Origin: Heterodera schachtii
Lineage: Eukaryota; Nematoda; Chromadorea; Rhabditida; Heteroderidae
DNA length: 64,000 nt
NCBI GenBank assembly: GCA_023374025.1
Contig: SIJG01000015.1
Coordinates: forward strand, 1,778,697-1,842,696
Direction of reading: 5' to 3'
Shown here: piece by piece, positions 35,060-48,359 of the stretch
Position numbering within the stretch: the stretch's first letter is position 1
Layout of the letters: the number at the start of each line of letters is the position of its first letter
Made by a program: the position numbers and the translations under genes
The notes under the pieces: generated by a model
Seen by the model: the letters and a program-made list of their open reading frames with translations, nothing else
Told to the model about the DNA's origin: nothing
The model's database searches: none

Positions 35060-35900
35060 ATGTTTGCAAATAAACTGTCTTTGTTGTTAATCGGCGCTTT
35101 TTCACTTTGTGTTTTTGGCATTGACTTTGGCGGGACGAAGCAAAACGGGGCGGCCAAGGGCAAATTGTTGTGCGGAGGAAAGCCATACAAAGGGGCCAAA
35201 GTGAAACTGTGGGACAAAGACACGCGTAAGTGATCAGCAAAGTGATCAGTCGATTTGTGATCAGCAGCGGAAACACGCATTGCCAAACTAAGAAAATTGA
35301 TTTGCGAGGGAGAGAATTTGCAACATTTTAACAAAATTTATGGTGAAAATTAAATTCAAAAATTATTGGCCCTGGGATATATGTATTTCTTTTTTTAGTA
35401 AGTTAATCTTTGACCAAATTGGAACAAAAAAATTAATTTCTTTTTTGCTTCATTTAATTGTGAAGTCACAAATTTTTTTTATAAATTTTTAGAAATAAAA
35501 ATGCTTTTTGTTCCTTTTTTAAAGTTGACCCCGACGATTTGATGGGCGAAACGGAGACAGATGAGGAGGGCAAATTTGAGGTGAACGGTTCGGAAACGGA
35601 AGTGAGCGACATCGACCTGAGACTGAGCATTTACCACAATTGCGAGGACGAAGCGAAAGTCCAATTCGTTTTTTGCGATTTTAATTTAATTAATTTAAAA
35701 TGATTTAGCAATTAATTAATTAATTTTAAATAAAATTGCTTTAGGAGTGCCTTCGCCGCATTGACATCGAAATCGGCGATGAGTTCATTTCTCGCCTAAC
35801 AGACGCAGACAAAGCGGAAAAAGTGTTCGACGCGGGAATTCTGAATTTGTCCGGGCATTTCCCAGGCGAAACGCGCGAATGCCTTCAGTCGAAGAAATAA
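35060..35900 (+). CDS. Transthyretin-like (TTL) secreted protein, 151 aa
   Basis: Three exons: 35060-35225, 35525-35658, 35745-35900. Total 456 nt, all phases close. Signal peptide at residues 1-20 (MFANKLSLLLIGAFSLCVFG). Then the family blocks: CGGKPYKGAKVKLWDKDTLD, PDDLMGETETDEEGKFEVNG and DLRLSIYHNC, ending ETRECLQSKK. TTL proteins are a large nematode-specific secreted family; some act in apoptotic-cell clearance or signalling, and some plant-parasite members are reported effectors. The second donor is gtccaa, non-consensus but required by the frame. Length is usual for the family. Confidence 0.92.
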
Positions 35901-36491
35901 AAATATAACAACAAAATGTGAGGAATTAAAAATGATTGAAAATAAAATGAAATTTCATCAGTCAAATCAAACTAAGAAATACAAAAAATAAATTGGCATT
36001 TTCAATCGAATCGATAATTAGGGCAGCTTATTTGTTAGGCCGGAAAGTGAAAGCATCCGCCGGCATCATTAATTAGTTACGTTTTTATTTACATTTTTTC
36101 ATATTAAATGCCTTTGATTGGAAGGAAATCCAAAATTATGTGAAACAAAAATCGCAGTTGAGTTATTTACAATATGATATGCCAATAAAGCAAAGATTAA
36201 TAAATTCATTCAAAAAGCCATTTCATTCATTCGATTTAATTTAATTTAATATAATATTTATAATTATTCACTAAATGAATTTTAAATTTGACATTTTTCC
36301 GTTCTCAAATTTTTTAGCATATAAACTGATTCTTAATGCGATTGTGCAAATTTTACTTTATTATTATTAAATTTATTCTGCTTCTGAAAAATGTGCGCCC
36401 TGTGGAATTTGGTAAATTTTCGGCATTATTCATTTGTGACTTTTGTCCGCATTAGTTTTATCCTTTTTTCGTAAAATTAATTCATGAGCAG
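35901..36491. other. Gene-free AT-rich stretch
   Basis: Downstream of TTL. No exon or repeat recognised up to the word element at 36492. Confidence 0.5.
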
Positions 36492-37167
36492 TAGGGACCG
36501 ACTTTTGAGGCATATGCCTTTTTTTTCTGCGCACTAGTTCCGATATATTAAACTTAAAAAACGCATTTTCCACTTGGTTTGAGGCTTCTACGTTGACTTT
36601 TATTATGCCTTTTTTTGCCTTTTTCGGGATTTTCGTGCCTTAAATGCCTTTTTTGGCATTTTTCTCTTTCGGTGCCTTTTTTGGCGTTTTTTCCGAAAAA
36701 TTCCATTAAAAATGCAATAAAATCGGGAAACTACACCCCCTAAAAATGACCTGAAAAAATTCAGAAAAATACACCCCTAACAATCGACTCAAAAATTTTA
36801 AAAAATATACCCCTAAGAAATAAGGCGAAAAAATTTCAGAAAATACACCCCTAAGAATTGAAAAATTTTCTCAAAAATTGATCGCCAAAATTTAATTTTT
36901 CTCTTGGTAAAAGATTTTAGGTTTAAAAATTTTCCATATTAGAAAAAAGATTTATAAAAATATTTAATAATCATTATATGACCAAAATTAATTTTTGGTT
37001 AAGTTTTACGTCCTTTGTTCCCAAAAAATCCTTAATAAAAAAATTTTAAATGCCTTTTTTCATGCCTTTTTCGGGATTTTCGTGACTTTTCATGCCTTTT
37101 TTCAGTTTTTTCGTGCCTATTAAAGTGCCTTTTTCGCGATTTTTGGTGCCTTTTTAGTCGGTCTCTA
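36492..37167. mobile_element. hAT-like word element (word gccttttt), 676 bp
   Basis: Ends tagggaccgactt and agtcggtctcta are inverted repeats. Interior filled with gcctttttt words, the acttggtttgaggcttct framework block and four acacccctaa-type motifs. The flanking 8 bp match only partly (atgagcag versus ataattag), so this is an older copy. Confidence 0.8.
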
Positions 37168-37632
37168 ATAATTAGAGAAGATTGAAAATCTATTTCTTAG
37201 AATAGTTTTGTTTTTATTTTTTGTACCTTAATTCATGCAGCATCTCTTCTTTTTCGTGAATAGGTTTTTAAAAGGGGAAGGGACAAAATTTCGCCGCAAA
37301 AATTAAAAAAAAATTAAACTTAGAAATTTTTAAGAAAAAAATCTTAGAATTTTTATAATAAAATTTCAAGAAAAAAACTTAGAAAAATTTTTCAGCGATT
37401 TTTTTTTGAAATTTATGATAAATTAGTAAGTTTTTTCGAAAATTTTTCCAAAAAATCGCTAAAAAAATTTTTCAAAAATTTTTTCTTGGAATTTCCATAT
37501 AAAAAATTTTATAAGATTTTTTTCTAGAAATTTCCAAATTCTAAAAAAAAATTCTTCGGCGAAATTATGCATCCTTTTAAAATTCTTACGAAAATGCAAA
37601 AAAAAAAAAAACTTGGAATTTTGTATGGTGGC

Positions 37633-37670
37633 CGATCACTTCGTCACTGATCGTTTCGTCACTGAGACAT
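37633..37670. repeat. Tandem word repeat (cgtcactga)
   Basis: cgatcacttcgtcactga followed by cgtttcgtcactgag: two copies of a word, like the tandem-word ends of the MULE. No partner end was found. Confidence 0.4.
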
Positions 37671-38273
37671 AATTTTTAAAAAATATTAGTTAAATGTTGA
37701 AAATTTTTTGTTTTATAATTTTTATATAATTGCCATTTGCTTTCTCGCAAATTGCAGACTTAAGTTTCCGTTTTATTTTTATAAAATAACCAATTTGAGT
37801 CATCTTCAACAGAGCTTCTTTATGGGTCACATCAAAAAATATGTTAAAAAGGGATGCTTAAAGATTTCAGCGATTGTAATATTTCGTTGCTGAGTATGAA
37901 AAAGCGCCAGCAAATGGCATTAGAGGGAAAGGTCTTAACAAATAAGCGTAAATCTCTCTATGGTGATCAAGACAACAATTTACATCAATTTTTTGAAGAA
38001 TTAGAGCAGAAAGCAGCAGCACAAAAGCCCCATCGATATTTCAGAGCAATATCATTTAGGACAACACCAAATACCTTAAAAACTCATTTTCGACTTTTTA
38101 AAATCTCAAAAAAAAAAAATTTAAAAAAAGGGCCAACCACTGGTAGTTACTAATGAATATATTGAAAATAGTCAATATTTTCACAATTCATTCTCATTCT
38201 TTAGCAACTTTTGGCGCATTTTTTTTTTGGCATTTTGACTGTTTTATTTGCTTAAATCGCTTTTTTTTTGCCG

Positions 38274-41200
38274 ATGTTCAAAAATAACAATAATTTATCA
38301 CCATATTTAGAAGATGTTTTTGAACATTTTGACGATCTGTACTCAAAATTGCTAAATTTGCCGTCAGAAAGCATGGAAAGAATGTTAATTGATGAACAAT
38401 TGGACAAAAATTTGAAAATAAATTTGGAATTTTGTATTTTATATGCGAATATCAAAAAAATAATGTCTTCAATTAAAGTAACAGAAAATGAGCAAAAAAT
38501 TATAGAAAAAGAACAAAAGGCCTTTGAAGAACTCTTCAGCGCAATTTCATCTTTTGCCAAAATTTCCCAGTATGAAACATGCATTCTGTGGCAGTTTTGG
38601 CGCGGTTTGGGCAAATTTTTTGGTTTGTGATAAAAAACGCACGAAAAACAAGTTTTTTTTTTTGCGGGGTTGTGTTAAGCTACTTTTCGAGTTATTAGAG
38701 CCTATTTTCTAGTTTTATTTTTAGTGCCTAAAAGGACTAAAAATGATCGCCAAAATCTAATTTTTTTTATTTGACGTAAATTTTTGATTTTAAAAATTTA
38801 TCTCAATATTCATTTGGCTTAATTTGGTAGCTTTTTTGAATAAATTTGTCATTTTACACCCCTAAATTTGAGGCTTTTTAGTGCTTGTTTTCCATTTTTT
38901 AGTGCCTATTTTGGGGGGTTTTTAGAGCCTAAAAATATTAGCCCCTAGTGATAAAAAAGCAAAAAATAATTTTAAAAAATTACATAATTTTTGATTCTTT
39001 TTTCAGTGGAAAATAAAATGTTGCAAAACGATGAAATGGAACGGTTTATCAAGTTGTACAAAAAGATTGATATAAATGAAATTGATTGCCATAAAATTGC
39101 AGAAAATGTTTTCCAAAATGTGCCATTGACAGATGAGAAAAATGCGACAAATGTTTTTTTAAACGATTTGCGACAATTGCATTTCAATGCCATCCTTTTC
39201 TTATTGAACCGGAAAAACGAAGTGGGAAAAACGCCAGAAATTGGACAAGTTGGCCAATACAAATTATGGTAATAAATTAATAACAAAATTCAAATAAAAA
39301 ATCAAAAAACATTAGATTAATTGGATTTAATTAATTTAATTACAGGGAATTCTCGAAGTTTTTCAATGACACAAAAATTGAAAATGAAACCAATTTTGCC
39401 TATCAATTTCGAATTCTGCGCATTAAAGACGACAAACAAAGTGTCGTTTTGCTCAAAAAATTGAAATGGAAAATAAAAGAGTTAATTGGACCCATTTATT
39501 TGAGCATATTAGAAGTTTTGAGGCCAATTGAATTGCAAATTGGTGAGAAGAAATAAACTAAAAATGTTTTAATTTTTATTTTTCATTTAATTTTAATTTT
39601 TCATTTAATTTTAACTTTTTCAGATACAATTTTTGACGAAGAATATGCCACAGAATACGCCATGATTCTTTCTACGGATCGCCAAATTGCAAAACAGGCC
39701 GAATTTCGGTTGTCCATTCGCATTTACTTTAGCAAAATTTGGAACAAAATTTTGGACGCAAAAATGGCAAAAAATGAAAAGGAAAAATGCCGAATCGTTC
39801 AATTGTGGGATGGAGGCGAATTTGTTCAAATGACCGAAACATTTATTCATTATGAGGAGAAAGAAACCTTCGAGAAAATATTCGAATTTTCCACTAAAAT
39901 TGGGGCAAAAAACGAAAAGGAAAAAGGCATCGAAAATAAAAGCGGAAAAATGAAGAAAAAAGCAACGAAAAAGGACAAAAACCGAATTTGTGATGACATT
40001 TTGGACAAAGTTCGGAGCAATTTGCTGGACACTCACAGCCAATTAATGGCCAATTTAAGTGGGGAAACGAACGCATTTAGCAAATTATTGAAAAACTCGT
40101 TGGAAACGGAGAAGGGAGCCTTGGCCAAACTGTGCGACTTTTATTCGGCAAAAAATTTAATTGGCAATGACAACAAAAAGTGCTCACCGAATTCGGTGGA
40201 AGTGATGGCAAAAATGGAGCAAAAATACCCGAAATTGACACAAATGCTTCGAAACAGTTAGTTTAAAAAGAAAAAAGAATAATAATTAATTAAAATTGAT
40301 ATAAAATTAATTAAAAAATTGTAAAAGTGAATTAATTCAGAACTGACAGATGAGCAAATTAAGAAACTCCAAAATAGGAATTATTTAAAATATTTAAATG
40401 AAAAAAGTGAACAAATTGAGTGGACCCGTGCCAAATTTATGATGGACATTTTGGCACATTATCAGATGTAACCAACATTCTGTTTAGTCTTTTTTAGTAC
40501 AAATTTTAAATATGTATTTTAGTTTCAAAAATAAATTGAACGACCCAAACAATTTGTCAATTCAAACGGAATTGATCGACCAAAATATGGGCACAATGGA
40601 ATTGTCGATGGACTCAATTAGTGTAATTAATTCGGTCAAAGAAATTGAGCAATTGCAGGGAAACCTAATTAAACAATTAAAAAATTCAAGCAATTTATTT
40701 CCTGAGCTAAAACATTCACTTGCCAAAGGGCACGTCGAAATTTTGAAAAAACTTTGCGCAGAAAAAGAATTCCAAAATCAGTTGAGAGGCAAGTCGAAAT
40801 TTAGAAAAGAAAGTTCACTTTCAAGCAATGCATAGATCGTAATAAATATTCAAACATAGAAAATTCAAAAAAGAATTCTAAGCTTTTGCTTTGAAAATTG
40901 GCAATTAAAATATGGTTATTTTTTGGACAAATTGAAAAGGGATGGAATGAATGGGCGATTGCGTAATTTTTAATCCCAAATTAAGCAATTTCAAAGCGAT
41001 TTAATAATTTTTTTTAAGAAATTCAAATTGATAGAGAAAGGATGTGCAATTTATTGGGAAGAAACGAAGAATTATTAGAATGTGATAAATCATCAATGTC
41101 AAAAGAACGAAGTGACGGAAACGAAGAAAATGGCACGACCGAACAGCAGAAAGGGGCAAAAGCCGCGCAAATGGGCGAAAGAAAAGTCGGCAAAAAAGCA

Positions 41201-44200
41201 TGGGAAACGGACCGTAATTAGCCCAATTAAAATGCAATTAGCTTAATTTGACGTTTTGTTTAGTGGATTTGGATGAGGATAGTGCGCTGACTTTTGCCTA
41301 TAACAAAAATTTTTTCGTCAAAAACTGCACAATTTCCGACACCGTCAAACAGTCGTTTCTTATCAAAGCGGCGCATTTGCAATTCAAATTGTGGGTGCAA
41401 AGACTGCTTGAAGTGCTCGACTTATTAAAGGACAAAAACAGTCCCAAATTCACGCGAATGGCAATTAAATTGGGCATCGAAGCGACGGAAATGGGCTTTT
41501 TTGAGAGGGGAGGCGGGGCAAAAGGGAGGGAAGTGCAATTGTGCCAAATGATCAGTTTCGTTGTGCATCTGATGGACAACGGAACACTGCGCGAGAACGA
41601 AGAATGGGCAATATTTATAGAAGGGTTCGCCAGAGAGACGGACTTTCTGAGTGCCATAAACGAAAAGGCGAGTGAAACATTACCATAATCCCAGTGAATT
41701 ACGGTTGGGAACGGGTACGGTACCGAGACGACCAGTGAATGTTTGGTCAAATATTTTCATAGAAATATGATCAGATTTGGAATGTAAAAATTCGGCATTT
41801 CTCCCGGATTTTCATCAAAAAATTCAAAATCCGTCCGTAAGTGGCAAAATGGTCAAACTGGAGAAGAATGGACACAAGCAAATTAACATTGACCAAATCG
41901 GTCCATTTTTAGGTACAGATGATCAAACATGACAACAACCTTTGGGTGAAGACAAAGTGTGAAGAGCCGCGCATTGGCCAAATGATAATTTCCCATTTAA
42001 AAAGTCCGACGACCCAAGGCCAAATTCACATGAGAGTTGTGCATGTGCTGTTCACCCATTTCCACGATTTTCTGGAACACGTCGCTTTGAATGGCATAAA
42101 TTTCACAAAAATCATCGATTACGACGGTAATTAAATAATAATTTCGCTTTTTTAAGATATTTTTTCATTTTACTGTTTTTTTTTACTTTTGTAGGCATTG
42201 GGCAAAAGGAACTGCTCGAATTTTACATAAAACATTTGATTGAGTCCAACAATTTCGACGAGACATCGCTGGAAGATGAGGACAAAATTGCTGTCCTCAT
42301 TAAGCTGCTCTCACTGTGTTCAAGTCGCAAGGAAAATAAAGTGATAAAAAACATCGAAATTGGCAAAGAATTATTGAAAAGCAGAGAACAAAATTCGGAA
42401 ATTGACAAATTCACAATGATAATTAGGGATAATTATGTGGCCAAAGCGGAAACATGTGTCCTGCTAAAGGCAATCATTAAAATCACTTTGCTTTTGGCAA
42501 TTCCTTCGCACTGATCGCTTTTAATTCCCCAATTATTTTAGTTGATTGAAATTTTTGCGGGAAAGTCGGCCCCAATTCGGATGCTTTGTCCTCTGATGCA
42601 TTTCATTGACTTTTTGGAGAAACAGCTGTCAAATGACCATCAATTTTGGCAATTCCCCCGCAAATGTTTTCAAATGGAAATTAGTGAAATTAATCGAAAC
42701 CAAATGAAAGTGTTGGGGGCCGAGCATTTCAATTACTTGACGGCATTTATTGAAAATGCTAAAGAAAAGGACGAATTGTTACAAATTTTGCGAGAAAAGC
42801 ATGGCGCATTGTATCGGCTGAGGCTTTTGGTGGGCGGAAAAAACGTAATTCAGCGAATGTGGGAAATGCCAAAGATACGGAACAAATTGCTGAACAGAAA
42901 TTGTAAACAAACAGAGAATTAATTTAAATCAAAAAAAAGAAAAAAATTAAATTAAATTGAAAAAGATTCAAAAAATGAGAAATTTATCATTTGAAAAAAT
43001 AAGGAATAAATTTTTAGGGTTGCGATGATTGAGAATAATTCTGCTAAATTTAGTTTTCACAAATAAACTTCATCTGCTGAGCCATTACCGTCGCTTTTTG
43101 CTGCTCGACGACCAATTCGCTCCCAATGCTTCGGAAATGCGATTGGCCGAACGCTTTGGCGCCGATGTTTTCGTGTGGATGAATTGGTTGGAGATGGACC
43201 GGCACAATCAGTGCACAAAAGTGCAAAAATTAATGGACGATTTGCACCTGTATTTCCGACTTCTTTACGACGCTTATTGTCTCGCAGCGGAAATGGAAGA
43301 CGCAATGCGAATTTTTAGCTTCGCATTGCCAGGTTTGTGGCATTTTAATCAGCTAAAATCATTTAAAAATCCAATTCAAATGGCATTTCCGATTTAAAAT
43401 CCAAGTGAATTTAGCGATTAAAATATTTGTGGATGAAAGCAGAAATAAAATGTTAAATCTGACCGAAATAAACAAAGAATGGGGCAAACTGAGCAGACTT
43501 ATCAAGAAAGTAGCAGACAATGCGCAAAATGTTGTTGCACAAACGGAAGAAGAACGAAAAAAGTACGAAGAGCCAATTCCGATCATTCAAAAATTACATT
43601 TTGCCAAATTTATGGGATTATTAAACAGAAAAGAGGAAGAAGATGGAAGCGAGAAGGAAGAGCTTGAGAGAATGTTGGAAGGTAAATTAAAATAAATAAA
43701 ATAAAAAAAATAAAATATTATTTAAAATGTTTAGATGAATTAATTTCAAACAAAGACAATCAACAAAAAATGAGCGAATTTCTGACGGAAAATGATTTAA
43801 AAAGATTTTATGAAGCAATTGAAAATAAAAAAACAATTGAAAATGGAAATGGAAAAGGACAAAATGAAAATAATGAAAAGAAAAAGGCGAAAAAGGAAGA
43901 GAAAAAACGGAGAAAAAAGGAGAAAAAGAAAACAAAAAAGGAGGAAGAAAATAATAAATTAAATGAGAAAATGGAGAAAAAGCAAATAAATGGGGAAAAT
44001 GAAGGAGAAATGGAGAAAATGGCCAATTTGGACAAACTGAAAAGAAGGAAAAGCAAAATTCAAATGAGAAAAATTGTAAAGAAAGTGGCAAAAGCGGAGG
44101 AAAAGCCGTGGAAAAGCGAAGGGACATTACGGAATATAACGCGAGAAGAAAACTGATCAAACACAATTTGGCCGAAGAATTGGCCAAAATTCATTCTATT

Positions 44201-47200
44201 AACGGTAAAATATAATATAATAATAATATTAAATAATTATGTATTAATTTTATTTTTTAAACGATAATTGCTAATAAATTATTGTAAATTTGAATTCAGA
44301 TTTTTATAACGACGCATTCCTTTATGCCAAATATGAAGAATTTGTGGCAAAGCCTTCCATCGAAATGCAACGGATAATCGATGTTGGGGCATTTTTAAAT
44401 GAAATTGGACATCGTTTAAAAGCGATGGGCGAATTGGAAAGATTTAATCACACGGGCAATCCGCAAAAGGGCATGGGACAATTGAGAAATGAATGGGACA
44501 CATTTTTGGAGCAATTTGGCAAATTAGAAGTGCCAAAATTGGAGAAAATGGAGAAAAAAGTATCCAAATTTATGCAATTGTTTTTAAACAATTTACAAAA
44601 CACAAAACAATTTGAGCCGAACGAAATAACAAAGCAAATAAAAGTGCAAATTCATTTGAAAAATTTGTCAATGGCACTTTTGAAAAACAATGAATTTAAT
44701 GAAAAATGGAAAAATTATGAGAATAAAACGAAAAAAGAGAAATTATTTTATTTATTGGGCGAACGTTTCGGCGCAGAACGCTTCGAAAAAGTGAAATTTG
44801 AATGGAAAAGAATGGCAGAACAAATCGAATTAGGCAAGTGATGAAAAAATATTTTATATTCGATTATGAAAAGAATATCAATTGTTTTTGAATCGGAATT
44901 CGTTGGCTTGGCATTTCGTCGATGCCTTAGGGGCTAAGACCATTAATTTTAATTATTCTTAATTTTGTCTGTTTAGATATCTCATTATATCGTAAACACT
45001 TGAGCAAGGACCAACAAAATGAGCACATTTTCCCCGCTTTTCCTTACATTTCCCAGCAGACATTTTTAGGCGATCATAAAATGAAGGAAAATGTAAGAAG
45101 ACTTTCTGACTGTTTTTTCTTACCATTACAAATAAATTAAGTTGCAAAAATATCTGTTCGAAAACATTGGCAAAAATTCATCCGCCGACGGCACAGAAAT
45201 TAATGGGCCGAAAATACGGGACGGATTGAGGCAAATTCATCGGATCGTTGAGGAATGGGTGAATTCGAAATATTCTCAATTAAATTCACAATGTGAAAAG
45301 GAGATGAGTAATGAGTAGGGTTAGAAATTGTAACGCATATTTTTCTGCGCATATGCTATGAAGAAAGGCGCTCAAAAATAGCATTTCTGCGTTAAAAATT
45401 TTTTTATTTGGTGGAGGTTTTTAGTGCATATAAAAGCATATTTTGGGGATTTTCGAGAATAATATTTGCCATTTTTGCATTTTTAGAGCATATTTCACCA
45501 TTTTTTGGAAATTTTAACAAGAAAATATAATTTATATAAAAAATGTAATTTTGTTTTGCATATAATAAAAAATTTAAAATATACCAAAATTTTTGTAATT
45601 GTCTAAAAAAAGCGTTCCATAGCCATTTTTTGATGTTTTAAAGTCAATTCTGAATTTTACACAATTTTAGGCATTTTTTGCGGGTTCAAAGAAAATGTTG
45701 GCAGTTTTTAAAGCAGATTTTTGTGCATATCTAGACATTTTTCGGCTTTTTAGGGCATATTAGTGATTTTTAGTGCATGTTTTATGCGTATACTATGACA
45801 TTTTTAGTGCATACAACTTAAAGCCAAAATAATGAGTATAATTAATTGATGTACAAAATTCCATTAAGTCGAATGGCGCAGCCCAACTTTACATTTCGGG
45901 CTCTTTTTTGCTTGGCACTCGCACATTTTCTTCGGACATCGATTTGATTTGTATTGCCCCGGGCAAAGTCATAAAATTGGCCAATTTTTTCGGCGAAGAA
46001 AATGTTTTTTGCAAAGAAAATGAGTGCACAACGGAACAAAACGATTCATTGTTTTGCAAATTTTGCCAAGTAATTTTATAGAGGATAAATTAAATCCTTA
46101 ATGGTTCGTTCAATCATCTGAAAATTGACTAATTTTCAGAATAAAGGCGTGAAAAACTTGATCAAAACTCCGTTTGGGAAAGTGTTTCTGATCAGATTTC
46201 TTCTGAATGGCATCGATTTCGATTTGACATTTGTTTCAATTCCTGCCAAAAGAATTTTGCCATTTGTGCTAAGTGACGACCAAATTGGCAAATACATTAA
46301 CAATTTCAAATCGGAGAGAAATTTTGCGCATAAAAATATGCTGCGGGCATTGTCAAGTGAAAATTTACCATTGTTTTAAAATAAATTTTGATATTTTAGG
46401 TTATCGTTCCACTTTTTACTTGGCAAATTTATTCCAAGAAAATCATGCAAATTGTGCCTTTCCATTGTCAGAAAATAAATTTAAAGTGGAAAAATTTGAA
46501 AATAAAAAGGCTAAAAAATTTCAAGCATTGGTTTTATTTATGAAAATATGGGCAAAAGGTAACAATTAAGCGATTTTTATAAGTTAAAAACTTAAATTTA
46601 GAAAATCACATTTATTCGACTGCTTATGGCTTTTTGAATGGGTCAATGTTGGCCATAATGGCAGCAAAAGTCATTTTGCTTTACCCAAGCGCATCATTAC
46701 CATTTTTAATTGAAAGATTCTTTATTTTCTATTTATTGAGGTAAAATAATTAAATGATAAGCAATTCTATTAAATCCGAATAAATTAAATTAACAAATTT
46801 TGATGAATTTCTCGTTTTATAATTGAAATTTTAAATTTAGGGCCAATTCGTGTGCCTGTGCAACTCGCAAAATTAAAATTGGAAGAAAATTTTAATGTCA
46901 ATGAAAATTGGGACCCGTTTTTTGTTAGGAAGCCGGATGAGCAAGAAATGCCCGTTTATACGCCAATGTTTCCGGAACAAAATGTGGCATGGCATGTGAC
47001 ACATTCTGCAGCAAGAGTTATTCGCCGTGAGATGAAAATCGGTAATATTTTTGACAATTATTTTTGCTTGCAAAAATTTTTTATTTAACAAATTATTTTT
47101 TATAAAATTCATTACTATAAATAAAGTGAAATCCTTCAAAATTTTAAAATTTAAGCGTTAAACAAAATTAAAGTTATGAATGAAGAAAATTTGTATGAAT

Positions 47201-47884
47201 TATTGACAAAAGCGACTCCGTTCACAGAAAAGGCAATTTTTTATCCGAATATTTATTAATTTTTTTATTGATAGATAATAATTCTCTCTAATATTTTTGC
47301 AATTTGCTAATGTAATTTTCTAAAAAATTAAAATCAAGTATTTTCAGTATAAGACATTTATTTTGGTAAATTGCGCATCTGAACAAATTGAGAGCGGTGA
47401 ACATTTTTGTCGATTTGTTTCCGGCCGAATTCGGCTGCAAATTGTTTTTGACATTGACCAAAAAGGAAATGGCAAAACGGAGACTCAGCTGTACAATGGC
47501 ATTTACCAGGAGAAATGTTCGCTTTATGAGCCCTCATTTTCGCAAAACGCACTTTCATTCCGGTAAATTTAATTAAAAACTAAATAATTAATTATTGAAT
47601 TTAAATCGTTAAGGCCCAATTTTTGCAAATTTTGGCTGATTGGAATTCAAAGTTATGAAAGCAGAGAAAGTATACGTAAAAATTTGAAAAATTTTGACTT
47701 AAAAATTAAAAGCGATTTTGTAAAATACAATCAAACGGACAAAGACGGCAAAAGACGAATTGATTTGCATAGAATAAATGCGGAAGAAATAGCAGAAAAA
47801 TTCAAAGAATTGAAAATGGAATTAAAATCAACGGTCGTGGACAGAGAACAAATTGAACTTTTGAATTCCAAGGACATTCATTGA
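38274..47884 (+). CDS. Giant poly(A) polymerase-like protein, about 2,170 aa
   Basis: Twenty-six exons: 38274-38622, 39007-39268, 39346-39542, 39624-40256, 40341-40467, 40523-40788, 41019-41213, 41264-41667, 41913-42126, 42195-42469, 42542-42902, 43054-43332, 43415-43681, 43735-44084, 44117-44204, 44300-44833, 44977-45092, 45142-45258, 45869-46069, 46140-46356, 46400-46558, 46602-46740, 46841-47041, 47156-47232, 47348-47562, 47614-47884. The last ten encode a poly(A) polymerase: RQIHRIVEEW, SGSFLLGTRTFSSDIDLIC with two catalytic Asp, LNGIDFDLTF with the third, IYSTAYGFLNGSMLAI, YTPMFPEQN, and RNA-binding CRFVSGRIRL. The upstream 1,600 residues are helical and Lys/Glu-rich, with no family I recognise. 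Phases close at nearly every junction, which is why I call one gene. Exceptions: 46740/46841 is off by one base, and the join into 45869 is uncertain. Five introns have GC donors. It could instead be two genes. Confidence 0.7.
38635..38947. mobile_element. Truncated hAT-like word element in poly(A) polymerase intron
   Basis: The right end gcccctа-type terminus reads tagcccct followed by an a, and the 8-bp flanks gtgataaa match at 38627-38634 and 38948-38955. The word is gtgccta/gagccta, with the family framework. The left terminal repeat is missing although the flank is intact. Lies in the first intron. Confidence 0.6.
45316..45827. mobile_element. hAT-like word element (word gcatattt) in poly(A) polymerase intron
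   Basis: Begins tagggttagaaattgtaacg; the other end reads (complement) ggctttaagttgtatgc, a degenerate inverted repeat. Flanks gtaatgag and ataatgag match at 7 of 8 positions. Interior words are gcatattt and tgcatat. Inserted between exons 45142-45258 and 45869-46069. Confidence 0.7.
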
Positions 47885-48006
47885 AAATGCATTCACTTAA
47901 TTATTTATTATGTTTATTTTTTTATTTTACTAATTTGTACATATCAATTAAAAAAAAGGAACGCTAAACAAAGCAAAGACACGCGAAGGGACAGTCCCAT
48001 GGCGAT

Positions 48007-48024
48007 GGGGGGGGGGGGGGGGGG
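48007..48024 (+). repeat. Poly-G tract (18 nt)
   Basis: Eighteen guanines just downstream of the poly(A) polymerase stop codon. Confidence 0.95.
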
Positions 48025-48359
48025 ATTTTAAAGAAAAAATAGTATTTTTTGCTGAAAATTCTCGATTTTCCTTGTTCGTATCCCATCCAAGCCTGAAACC
48101 CCAAAAATGGTCTTGATTTTGGTTTCGGGTCTAAAAACCAAGGCGCGCTTCGAGAAGGGTGATTTTTTAAAAATTCAATTTGGGTTCAATTGTTTATTCA
48201 AATAGATTATTAAAAATGGAATTTTTAAGATATATAAGTGTAAATATGTTCAAAGTAAAATTTAGTCAAATGCATAAATAATGAACAAAAAGAATGAAAT
48301 GGATCATTGTTTTGTGTCTAATCTCTTGGCCGTTTCCACTATATGTCCTCAAGATTTGA

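Noticed and set aside
37708..38153. Two overlapping plus-strand ORFs (61 and 99 codons) upstream of the giant gene
   Set aside because: No splice connection to the 38274 exon, no family motif, and a tandem-word repeat lies just upstream; probably transposon debris.
43687..44187. 166-codon minus-strand Phe/Ser-rich ORF
   Set aside because: Antisense of the Lys/Glu-rich exon of the poly(A) polymerase gene; low complexity.
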